Source of the DNA: Candidatus Cloacimonadota bacterium
GTDB lineage: Bacteria > Cloacimonadota > Cloacimonadia > Cloacimonadales > TCS61
DNA: 64,000 nt
NCBI GenBank assembly: GCA_030445745.1
Contig: JASUTE010000006.1
Span: 1-64,000 of the forward strand
Direction: 5' to 3'
The notes beneath the pieces are model-generated. The model was not told where the DNA came from. It did no database searches and was given only the letters and a program-made list of their open reading frames with translations. The translations under genes and the position numbers were made by a program. Shown here piece by piece: positions 7,745 to 16,141 of this stretch; positions within the stretch are counted from its first letter, which is position 1, and every line of letters begins with the position of its first letter.

Positions 7745-10564
7745 GTGGGCAAAAAAGATAAAAGAATTAAACTCTGGAAGCAAATCTTAAAATATTCTAT
7801 TTACACTACTGTACTATTAGCAGTTTTATTAGGCTTTTTTTGGATAGATTCGGTACACAGAAGATATAAAAAAGATTTGCAAGAGTTTCGTAATAGCTAT
7901 ATGGAATCACAAAAAAATAGGGTTAAACATGAAGTAGAAAATGCTTTGCGTTATATTAATTTTAAAAAAGCTCAAACTGAACAACAGCTAAAAGAACAAT
8001 TAAAAAAAAGAGTTTATGAAGCTTACAGCATCGCCCAAAATATTTACGAAGAAAATAAACAAACAAAGTCAAAAGCAGAGATAAAAAAGCTTATCATCGA
8101 CGCCTTGCGTCCTATTCGTTTTAACAATGATCGAAGTTATTATTACATTGTGAATCTACAGGGTGTGCAGCAAATGTACCCTTTGGAACCTGATAATGTA
8201 GACAAAGACATACAGAATAGACAAGATTATAAAGGCAAAAATGTAATTCGAGATGAACTGAGGGTGATAAATGAATTCGGTGAAGGATTTGTACAAGATT
8301 ATTCTTCTAAATTAGGTGCAGAGAGTAAGAAGATCTATCCTAAAATTAGCTTTGTAAAAGAATTTGAACCTCTTAATTGGTACATTGGTACAGGCGAATA
8401 TTTAGATAATGTGAAACAGGATATTCAAAAAGTAGTACTACAGCTGCTTAGCAGTATTCGTTTTGACAAACAAGGTTATATTTTTGTTAATACCTATGAC
8501 GGTATACCTTTGATACGAGATGGTGAGATCTTGAAAGATGCCGCTAGTAGCTGGGAGTTAACCGATCCAAACGGGGTAAAAGTTTTGCAGTTACAGCGGG
8601 AAGCGGTAAGAAGTCCGAAGGGAAATTTTATAGAATATTCCTGGCGAAAGTTGGATGGGCAGGAACCTGTTCCCAAGATTTCTTTTATTATGGGTGTACC
8701 AGATTGGCAATGGATGGTAGGATCTGGGGTATATCTGGATGATTTAGAAGCAGTAGTTTCTGTGCGTCGAAAAGAGATAAATCAAGAATTATTTAAAACT
8801 GTCTCTCAAATCATCATAATCCTAATTGCAGTGCTGATTTTAGTCTATCTGTTTACAAACTATTTAGCCCAAAAAATTAAGTACAATTTCAACATACTTT
8901 CCGATTTTTTTCGCAGTGTAGTGAAATCACCTTCCTATTTGCAACCAGAAAAATTAAAATACGAAGAATTTGCTCAGCTGGGCGAGACTGTGAACAAAAT
9001 GTTGGAAAAGAGACTGCAAGCAGAGAAGCAGTTAGCTGAAGAAAGAGAACTCTTTATCTCTGGTCCGGTAATTACTTTTAAATGGTATGTTAGAGAAAAT
9101 TGGCAACTGGAATATATTTCGCCCAATATCGAGCAGTTTGGATATGAATATAAAGATTTTACAACTGGCAGCATCCAACTTTCACAAATAATTTATCCCC
9201 AAGACCGTACTAGAGCCATGGCAGAAATAGATGAATTTATTAAATCTGATAAAGAATTACTTGAACAGGATTTTCGCATAATTACCAAAGATAAAAGAAT
9301 TGTGTGGGTATACGATCGCATGAAAATGAAACGTGACGAGCAAGGTAATGTAAGCAGCTATTATGGTTATTTAATCGATATTACCGTTCGTAAAAAAGCA
9401 GAAATAGAGATAGAAAATGAAAAAGCATATTTAGAAAACCTTTTCGAAAATTCACCAGAATGCATCGTTTTGGTAGATAAACACAGTCGAATAATTAAAT
9501 GTAACAAAAGCTTTACAACTCTATTTGGCTATAGTTCGGAAGAGGTTAAGGGAAAGAATCTGGATTATTTGATAACCAAAAGTGAACAAATCTCCCAAGC
9601 AGTAGAATTAACCGCTAAAGCGGAAAACGGTGAAAGAGTTTTTACCGAAACAATCCGTTATAACAAAGAAGGAAAACCTATTTATGTTTCTATCTTAGGA
9701 GTTCCCATCATATTTAGTGACAGAGAACTGGAAGTGTATGCGATTTACCGCGATATAACTAAACGTAAGGTAGCAGAAGAAAAGCTGCGTAAAACCAATG
9801 AAGAGTTGAAGCAGTTAAAACAAAATTTGGAAAAAAAGGTAGAAAAAGCAGTCAACGATATTAGGGAAAAAGATCAAATGCTTATGGTGCAAAGTAGACA
9901 AGCAGCTATGGGCGAGATGATAGGAAATATTGCTCATCAATGGCGTCAACCTTTGAATGGATTAGGTTTACTTATCCAAGATTTCCAAGAAGCTTATGAA
10001 TTTGGTGAACTAGACGAAAAATATTTGGAAAAACAAACAGAAAAGGGAATGCAGCTTATTCAATATCTTTCCGACACAATCGATGATTTTCGTAATTTCT
10101 TCAAACCTGTCACTAAAAATAAAGTATTTAGTATAGCAGACACTGTAAGAAAGACGATAACTATGGTAGAAAGTAGTTTCAGGGATCATAATATCAAGAT
10201 AGATTTTCAGGTTGAAGAAGATGTAAAAATTATGGGGTTGCGGAATCAGTTTTCCCAAGTAATAATAAATATTCTAAACAATACCAAGGATGCTTTTGCC
10301 GAACACGAAGTAGAAAAACCACAAGTGTGGCTGCATCTTAGCAAGATAGATGGCAAAGCAAAGTTATCCATAAGAGATAATGCCGGAGGAATACCATCTC
10401 AAATAAAAGATAAGATCTTTAATTCCTATTTTACAACCAAGCAAGATAACAAAGGTACGGGGTTGGGTCTTTTTATGTCTAAAACAATAATAGAGAAGAA
10501 AATGAACGGTAAAATTACTGCAGAAAATATTGCAGATGGAGCTGAATTTATAATAGTTGTTTAA
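7745..10564 (+). CDS. Sensor histidine kinase with Cache and two PAS domains
   Basis: About 939 aa. I prefer GTG 7745, with GAGGGGA at 7732-7738 as its ribosome site, over ATG 7730 in the same frame, which has no site. Residue numbers here count from 7730. Order: TM helix 17-37, tandem Cache domain about 55-360 (RSYYYIVNLQG and KQGYIFVNTYDG), TM about 362-382, PAS about 440-560, PAS about 575-690, coiled coil, then a kinase core. The H-box IAHQWRQPLN has phospho-acceptor His736. The ATPase boxes are complete: NILNNTKDAF, DNAGGI and GTGLGLF. It is the only kinase of the cluster with an intact H-box and probably phosphorylates the two response regulators downstream. TTGACA at 7682 may be its -35. 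Confidence 0.9.
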   Translation: MGKKDKRIKLWKQILKYSIYTTVLLAVLLGFFWIDSVHRRYKKDLQEFRNSYMESQKNRVKHEVENALRYINFKKAQTEQQLKEQLKKRVYEAYSIAQNIYEENKQTKSKAEIKKLIIDALRPIRFNNDRSYYYIVNLQGVQQMYPLEPDNVDKDIQNRQDYKGKNVIRDELRVINEFGEGFVQDYSSKLGAESKKIYPKISFVKEFEPLNWYIGTGEYLDNVKQDIQKVVLQLLSSIRFDKQGYIFVNTYDGIPLIRDGEILKDAASSWELTDPNGVKVLQLQREAVRSPKGNFIEYSWRKLDGQEPVPKISFIMGVPDWQWMVGSGVYLDDLEAVVSVRRKEINQELFKTVSQIIIILIAVLILVYLFTNYLAQKIKYNFNILSDFFRSVVKSPSYLQPEKLKYEEFAQLGETVNKMLEKRLQAEKQLAEERELFISGPVITFKWYVRENWQLEYISPNIEQFGYEYKDFTTGSIQLSQIIYPQDRTRAMAEIDEFIKSDKELLEQDFRIITKDKRIVWVYDRMKMKRDEQGNVSSYYGYLIDITVRKKAEIEIENEKAYLENLFENSPECIVLVDKHSRIIKCNKSFTTLFGYSSEEVKGKNLDYLITKSEQISQAVELTAKAENGERVFTETIRYNKEGKPIYVSILGVPIIFSDRELEVYAIYRDITKRKVAEEKLRKTNEELKQLKQNLEKKVEKAVNDIREKDQMLMVQSRQAAMGEMIGNIAHQWRQPLNGLGLLIQDFQEAYEFGELDEKYLEKQTEKGMQLIQYLSDTIDDFRNFFKPVTKNKVFSIADTVRKTITMVESSFRDHNIKIDFQVEEDVKIMGLRNQFSQVIINILNNTKDAFAEHEVEKPQVWLHLSKIDGKAKLSIRDNAGGIPSQIKDKIFNSYFTTKQDNKGTGLGLFMSKTIIEKKMNGKITAENIADGAEFIIVV

Positions 10565-10587
10565 TAGCACTAATGGAGGTGTGAAGT

Positions 10588-12702
10588 ATGCGCAAATTTG
10601 TGCTTATATTTTTGTTATTTTACTTAATTTCTGGTATTTACGCTGATGAGATTCAGGAAATGAAATACTCTTTACCAGAAAAAACTGTGTCTGAAAAGAT
10701 CGTCACTCTGAATGAAATTGCTAAGTCTTATTGGTTGGTAAATCCTGGCAGCACTTTTGTTTATGCGGAAAAAGCCTATCAATTAGCCAGCCAGCGAGAT
10801 AATAAAACTCAGATGGCAATAGCACTCAAAAATAAAGGTGTAGCCTATTATTTTCTCAGTAAATTCGACGAAGCGTTGCAACAGTATGAGAAAGCCTTAG
10901 ATATTTGCCAAAAAAATGATGATTTACGAGGCTTAGCCGATCTTTATAACAACATTGGTTTGGTCTACCAGAAGATGAATAAATTCGATCTTACCCTGGA
11001 AAATTATTTAAAATCTTTAGAATTGGAAAAACAGCTAGGGAATCAAAAAGGGATAGCAGATTCCATGGTAAATTTGGCTAATTTCTTTTATTTCTTAGGA
11101 AAATACGATAAAGCTCAGGAATATTTTACCAAAAGTTTAGAACAGTTTAGTGAAATTGACCATCAAAACGGAATTTCGATGGCTTTGGTAAATTTAGCTG
11201 CTATTCAAGATGATAGAAAGAACTATGAGGAAGCTATTCAACTTTATAAACGTTCTTTGCAGATAGATTTACAACAGAATAATTACAATGGCATTGCAAC
11301 CAACTACAACAATATCGGTTTTTCTTATTTTAATTTGAAAAACTATCCTGAAGCTGAAGACTACTATAACCGAGCTTTAAAAATTCAAAAAAGAATTTCA
11401 GATAATTGGGGAATTTCCAATACATATTACAATTTAGGTGAACTCTATTTAAAGTGGAATAAGCTGCAAAAATCTTCTGATAATTTCATCCATTCCTTAG
11501 AGTTAGCTAACAAAATGCACACTACTGACCTGCAGTTGAAAGCTAGTAAGGGCTTGGCAGAAATACACTATAAATTAGGTAACTACAAAAAAGCGTATGA
11601 ATTTTATGAAGTTTATGCTACCATTAACGATAGCTTGTATAAAGAACTTGGAAATAAAAAACTTGTGGATATCTGGTCTGCTTACCAAATTCAGCAAAAA
11701 GATGAGCAGAACAAAATATTGGAACAAAAGAACAAGATCATGACTTTGGAGCTGCAAAAGAAAAAGCTGATAGAACAGCGGCTGATACTGGGTCTTGTAA
11801 TAGTGGTTATCCTGGTACTTATTTTATTTAAATATTATCGCACAAAAAGTAGAACTAACCAACTTTTACAAAAACTGGTGCGAGAGAGGACCACTAAACT
11901 GCAGATAGAAGGCGATGAGCGTAAGCGAGCAGAAAAAAAGCTGCAACAAAAGCATCAGCAGATAAACAGTATTCATAATTCTTTGGAAAATAAAATAGAA
12001 GAAGCTTTAAAAAGTTTAAGAAATAAAAATATGCGTCTTATTCAGCAGTCTCGTCAAGCAGCTTTGGGCGAAATGACCGGCCACATTTTAGCACAGTGGC
12101 AACAGCCATTGACCCAAATTTATGACAAACTGCAAAATCACCATGAAAACTGGGATGATTTGGATAAAGAAGAAAAAAAGCAAATTTTGCAAACTTTGCA
12201 GAGTTTTATTAAAAGGTCGGAAGAGTTTGAATATATCTTCAAAGCCTGTTTGCATACAGAAGAATTTTCAATCAAATCTGTAGTACAAGATGTTATAGAA
12301 CTAGTGCGGCACTCTTTGATAGAAAATAGAGTGCAGCTAAAGGTAGATTTTCAGTCTGAATGCAGAATAGAAGGTTATCGAGATCTCTTTTTGCAAGTTG
12401 TACTTAATATTGTGAACAACTCTCGGTATTTCCTAAAAAAACGGAAAATTTTAAATCCTACTTTGGAAATAAATCTGGAGGCGAAAAAAAATAGATGTGT
12501 TCTCACTATTATAGATAATGCTGGTGGAATTGATGAAGAGATAATCGACAAGATCTTTGAGCCATATTTTTCTACTAAGAAACAGGGTGAGTTTCGGGGC
12601 TTGGGCTTGTTTATGGCAAAAACTGTTGTCCAAGAGATGATGCGAGGGAAAATTACAGCAGAAAATTACTATTCTGGAACTAAGTTTACTATAGAGTTAT
12701 AA
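10588..12702 (+). CDS. TPR-containing histidine-kinase-like protein lacking the H-box histidine
   Basis: 704 aa. Signal peptide 1-19, then about seven TPR repeats (residues 60-370) such as YNNIGLVYQKMNKFDLTLEN, TM 402-420, coiled coil to 490, then a kinase-like region. Aligned to the upstream kinase, QSRQAAMGEMIGNIAHQWRQ becomes QSRQAALGEMTGHILAQWQQ, so the phospho-accepting His is Ala502. A His at 499 is in the wrong register. The ATPase domain looks intact (NIVNNSRYF, DNAGGI, RGLGLF). It may be a pseudokinase or scaffold, may work on a partner's histidine in a heterodimer, or may sense protein ligands through the TPRs. Start ATG after GGAGGTG, 23 bases after the previous gene. Confidence 0.85.
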   Translation: MRKFVLIFLLFYLISGIYADEIQEMKYSLPEKTVSEKIVTLNEIAKSYWLVNPGSTFVYAEKAYQLASQRDNKTQMAIALKNKGVAYYFLSKFDEALQQYEKALDICQKNDDLRGLADLYNNIGLVYQKMNKFDLTLENYLKSLELEKQLGNQKGIADSMVNLANFFYFLGKYDKAQEYFTKSLEQFSEIDHQNGISMALVNLAAIQDDRKNYEEAIQLYKRSLQIDLQQNNYNGIATNYNNIGFSYFNLKNYPEAEDYYNRALKIQKRISDNWGISNTYYNLGELYLKWNKLQKSSDNFIHSLELANKMHTTDLQLKASKGLAEIHYKLGNYKKAYEFYEVYATINDSLYKELGNKKLVDIWSAYQIQQKDEQNKILEQKNKIMTLELQKKKLIEQRLILGLVIVVILVLILFKYYRTKSRTNQLLQKLVRERTTKLQIEGDERKRAEKKLQQKHQQINSIHNSLENKIEEALKSLRNKNMRLIQQSRQAALGEMTGHILAQWQQPLTQIYDKLQNHHENWDDLDKEEKKQILQTLQSFIKRSEEFEYIFKACLHTEEFSIKSVVQDVIELVRHSLIENRVQLKVDFQSECRIEGYRDLFLQVVLNIVNNSRYFLKKRKILNPTLEINLEAKKNRCVLTIIDNAGGIDEEIIDKIFEPYFSTKKQGEFRGLGLFMAKTVVQEMMRGKITAENYYSGTKFTIEL

Positions 12703-12704
12703 GA

Positions 12705-13028
12705 ATGGAAGAGATAAAATTGTGGGAAGTAGTGCACCCCTATTATCGGGAATTGGGAAAAAACGTGGCATTAATAGGTTGCAAGGAAGATATGAGATAA
12801 GTAGCTCAAAATTATAAAAAAGGATGTTGAGGTTGTTATGGAAATAGCTGATTATGACGGTGGCATGGCTTCATCGATAATTTATAAGATATTCGCTCTA
12901 TATTTTACCAACAAACAAGATAGTACAGGGCTAGGTTTGTATAGAAAACTATAATCGAGGAAAATATACAGGGTAGTTCAAAAGTGAGGAACATTAAAGA
13001 TAGGGCAGAGTTTAAGATAATTATTTAG
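12705..13028 (+). pseudogene. Decayed histidine kinase ATPase domain
   Basis: This 335-base gap contains a dead kinase copy. It reads VHPYYRELGKNVALIGCKED, a stop and a frameshift, then MEIADYDGG, IYKIFALYFTNKQDSTGLGL. After another frameshift it reads KTIIEENIQGSSKVRN and DRAEFKIII, ending at the TAG at 13026. The blocks match the G1, F and G2 boxes and the C-terminal strand of the neighbouring kinases (for example SYFTTKQDNKGTGLGLF and SKTIIEKKMNGKI). It is a fourth paralogue of the tandem kinase array, broken by at least two frameshifts and stops. Confidence 0.75.
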
Positions 13029-13037
13029 GGGGGAATT

Positions 13038-13739
13038 ATGAATAGAGATTTAATAATAAAAAGGCAATTTCAACATGGGTTGGTTGGTAAATTGATAACC
13101 GAATTAGCTCTGGAGTGGAGACAAGAGATGGATGCGGTGGGAATTATGATTCAAAATTTCGAAGATGCTTTCAAAGCTAATGAGTTAACTTTGGAATATA
13201 TTCAAGAAAAAACCAATGCCAGCTTAGAAGTTTTAAACAAAATAAGCAAATGTATAGAAGATTTTAAATTTTTAAGGTATCAGAACCGGCAAACAAATAA
13301 ATTTGATGTAAAAGAGATATTGCAACGTTGTTCAGATCTGATGAAAATGCTATTGAAAGATAAAAACATAAAATTAACTACTATCTGTGAGGTTAATGGT
13401 TTTGTGGAAGGACAAGCTAATGAATTTGCACTTATATTGCTCTCGCTTATATTGAATGCCAAAGAAAGCATTGAAGAGATGAAGCATTCTAATCCGGAGA
13501 TTAAGGTAATTTGCAAAAATAAGGGAGAAAAGGTATTGGCTACTGTTCAAGATAACGGCAAAGGAATACCTTATGCAATTCAAGATGAGTTGTTCGACCC
13601 CTTTTTTACAACTAAAGACGAACTTGAACACAGCGGTATGGGTTTGTATGTAAGTAAACTGATAATAGAAGAAGATTTTAAAGGCACACTTCGTTTTAAA
13701 AATATAAAGGAAGGAGCGGAATTTAGTTTTGAGGTATAA
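13038..13739 (+). CDS. Small soluble histidine-kinase-like ATPase lacking the H-box histidine
   Basis: 233 aa, start after GGGGGGAA. It has no signal peptide, TM helix or sensor domain; it is only a dimerisation region plus an ATPase domain. The region GKLITELALEWRQEMDAVG aligns with GEMIGNIAHQWRQPLNGLG of the first kinase, with Leu25 in place of the phospho-acceptor His. The ATPase motifs are present: SLILNAKESI (N box), DNGKGIP (G1), FDPFFTTK (F), SGMGLYVSKLI (G2). It cannot autophosphorylate in the usual way. It could pair with another kinase or act as an RsbW-like serine kinase toward the STAS protein at 27985. Three bases separate it from the next gene. Confidence 0.82.
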   Translation: MNRDLIIKRQFQHGLVGKLITELALEWRQEMDAVGIMIQNFEDAFKANELTLEYIQEKTNASLEVLNKISKCIEDFKFLRYQNRQTNKFDVKEILQRCSDLMKMLLKDKNIKLTTICEVNGFVEGQANEFALILLSLILNAKESIEEMKHSNPEIKVICKNKGEKVLATVQDNGKGIPYAIQDELFDPFFTTKDELEHSGMGLYVSKLIIEEDFKGTLRFKNIKEGAEFSFEV

Positions 13740-13742
13740 TTT

Positions 13743-16139
13743 ATGATAGAAAAAATTAATATATCTGTTTTATACGTAGAAGATGAAGGCATGATCAGAA
13801 ATTCAATTTCCGAAATGTTGCGCCGCAGAGTAGAGACACATTATGTAGGTAAAGATGGTTTGGAAGGTTTGGAATTATACAAGGAGCATAGACCGGATTT
13901 GGTTATTACAGATATTAAAATGCCTAATATGAACGGTATAGAAATGATTCGGGAGATTAAAAATGAGGATAGCGAAGCCAATGTGGTAATTACTTCAGCT
14001 CACAGTGAGGCTAATTTTTTTATGAATGCTATCGAATTGGGCGTAAGCAACTTTTTGCTTAAACCCATCGAGAAGCGGGAATTATTTAAAATTATTAAGA
14101 AATTTGCTGAGGTAAAGTATCTGAAAAGGCAACTAGAAAAGCAGGAGCAAGAGAAAAAAATAGCTCAAGAAACTTTGCGAGCTAATGAAGAAAAATTCCG
14201 AACAATCACCACCAGTGCTAATGACGCCATCATTATGGTTAATAAAAATGGGGAGATAACATATTGGAATCCTGCTGCTGAACGTATGTTCGAATTTAGC
14301 TCCGAAGAAATCATGGGTGAAAAATTCGCGGAAAAAATAGTTCCCGAAAAGATGAAACATAAAATGGAAAAGGGTTTGCGTTTCTTTAGTAAGCAATTAC
14401 AAGAGCAACCAGAAGCAGATACAATTGAGATGATAGGCCAAAAAAGAAGCGGCGTACTTTTCCCTGCAGAGCTCTCGGTTTCTACAGTAGAATTAGATGG
14501 CGAGACCGATGTTGTAGCTGTAATTCGCGATAGAACCGAACAGAAAATGATGGAACAAAAACTGCGCAAGAGTGAAGCCAAATATAGGAAAGTTATTAAT
14601 CTGACTACGCAGGGATTTGGAATTACCAAACCAGGAAAGGGCTTTGTAGAGGTTAATAATGCGCTTTGCCAAATGTTAGGGTACGATAAGGAAGATATTT
14701 TGGGCAAAAATCCTTTTGATTTCGTTACTCCAGATGTCGAGGGCGAGATTAAAAAGCAGATACATCTTGCCGATAAAGAAAATCATCACAGAAGCTTTGA
14801 TATTAAATTCCTAACTCGTAAAAATGAAGAAAAGTACATCAATATTTCCAGTTCAGATCTTTTAGATGATGAAGGCAATGTAATTGGCGAGTTTAGTTTT
14901 TATAACGATATTACTAAGCAGAAAAAAGCAGAAGAAAGGATAAAGAGATTGTATCAATCTCTGATGCAGGAGCTGGATGTGGCGTCATCAGCGCAATCTT
15001 TTTTACTGCCCAAATGGCTTATGTTGGAGAAAAATCTGATAGTTTCTTCTAATTATACTCCCTCTTCTAAAGTAGGAGGGGATTTATTCGATTTTGTAAA
15101 AATTGATGATACACGTTATGTGGCTTATGTGGGAGATGTTTCTGGTCATGGAGTGCAGGCTGCCCTACTAATGACAGCGGTAAAATCGACCGTTAACATG
15201 ATAGTTGAGAGCGAACAAGGTGAATTGAAACCACATTATATTATGAATAGGCTGAATAAAATTCTTACCGATAAGCTTTTATTCAAAAATTATATGACAA
15301 TGATATTGGGAATTATCGATACTGAAAAAGAGGAAATCCATTATTTCAATGCTGGTCATCCACCGCTCATACAATACAATATCAACACTAAAAAAGCCAA
15401 ATTAGCTGTGGAAAAAGGTTCTATTCCAATAGGCTGGGATACTAAAATAGAATACAAGGAAGAGGAAGAGGATATATTGCCCTTGAAGGAGCACCTCATT
15501 ACTTTCTTTTACACAGATGGTATTTTCGAATGTGAAAACAAAAAAAATGTACAGTTAGGCTTAAAGGGATTTGTTGATTTTTTGGAAAAAAATATAGAAT
15601 ACGATAATTTTGCTATTATTCCTCATAAAATTAAAAAGGAACTGATAGATCATCATTACGATATAACCTCAGATGATTTTACTCTACTTGCTTTTAAAAA
15701 AACATCTCCGGAAAAGGAAAAATCAGCCAAAAAGCTATTCCTAATTGGTTCTGCGCTCGTAAATACTGGGAAAATAGGAGTTCAATGCGAAAGAATGGTG
15801 AAGGAATACTTCAAAGATGAAGATTATGCAGCTAAGGTAGAATGGGTAGTGAATGAAGCTATAAATAATATCATCATACATGCTCTTGCCGACAAACCCG
15901 ATACTATTATCTTATTGCAAATTGAAGTGAATGAAAAGGTAAAATTAACCATCTGGGATAAAGGTATTGAATGGCACCTGCCTGAAATGAGAGAAAACCA
16001 GCTAGTAGAAGAAGCAAAAGAACTTGCCGAGGACGGCCGAGGTATTCCCATCATCTACTCTTTAGCTTCTCAGATAAAAAGAACTCGTTACGATGAAATT
16101 AACGAAACTATCATAGTTGTGGAACCAGATTCGGAGTAA
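13743..16139 (+). CDS. Response regulator with PAS, PP2C phosphatase and RsbW-like ATPase domains (1)
   Basis: 798 aa. Receiver domain 4-120 with acceptor Asp57 (VITDIKMP), a Ser in the Thr/Ser switch position (ITSAHSE) and the conserved Lys in LLKPI. Coiled coil to about 150, then PAS domains about 150-270 and 275-395. A SpoIIE-type PP2C phosphatase, about 415-645, has metal-binding motifs GGDLFDF, GDVSGHG, YTDGIFE and SDDFTLL. The C-terminal RsbW-type ATPase, about 665-795, has N box NEAINNIIIHA, DKGIEWH and GRGIPII. This combines phosphatase and anti-sigma-kinase parts in one chain controlled by phosphorylation. The likely target is a STAS antagonist such as the one at 27985. Cotranscribed with both neighbours. 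Confidence 0.9.
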   Translation: MIEKINISVLYVEDEGMIRNSISEMLRRRVETHYVGKDGLEGLELYKEHRPDLVITDIKMPNMNGIEMIREIKNEDSEANVVITSAHSEANFFMNAIELGVSNFLLKPIEKRELFKIIKKFAEVKYLKRQLEKQEQEKKIAQETLRANEEKFRTITTSANDAIIMVNKNGEITYWNPAAERMFEFSSEEIMGEKFAEKIVPEKMKHKMEKGLRFFSKQLQEQPEADTIEMIGQKRSGVLFPAELSVSTVELDGETDVVAVIRDRTEQKMMEQKLRKSEAKYRKVINLTTQGFGITKPGKGFVEVNNALCQMLGYDKEDILGKNPFDFVTPDVEGEIKKQIHLADKENHHRSFDIKFLTRKNEEKYINISSSDLLDDEGNVIGEFSFYNDITKQKKAEERIKRLYQSLMQELDVASSAQSFLLPKWLMLEKNLIVSSNYTPSSKVGGDLFDFVKIDDTRYVAYVGDVSGHGVQAALLMTAVKSTVNMIVESEQGELKPHYIMNRLNKILTDKLLFKNYMTMILGIIDTEKEEIHYFNAGHPPLIQYNINTKKAKLAVEKGSIPIGWDTKIEYKEEEEDILPLKEHLITFFYTDGIFECENKKNVQLGLKGFVDFLEKNIEYDNFAIIPHKIKKELIDHHYDITSDDFTLLAFKKTSPEKEKSAKKLFLIGSALVNTGKIGVQCERMVKEYFKDEDYAAKVEWVVNEAINNIIIHALADKPDTIILLQIEVNEKVKLTIWDKGIEWHLPEMRENQLVEEAKELAEDGRGIPIIYSLASQIKRTRYDEINETIIVVEPDSE

Positions 16140-16141
16140 CT

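Noticed and set aside
14165-14707. 180-aa open frame on the minus strand inside the first phosphatase gene
   Set aside because: It is antisense to a clearly coding PAS region, has low-complexity Ser/Ile composition and no ribosome site.
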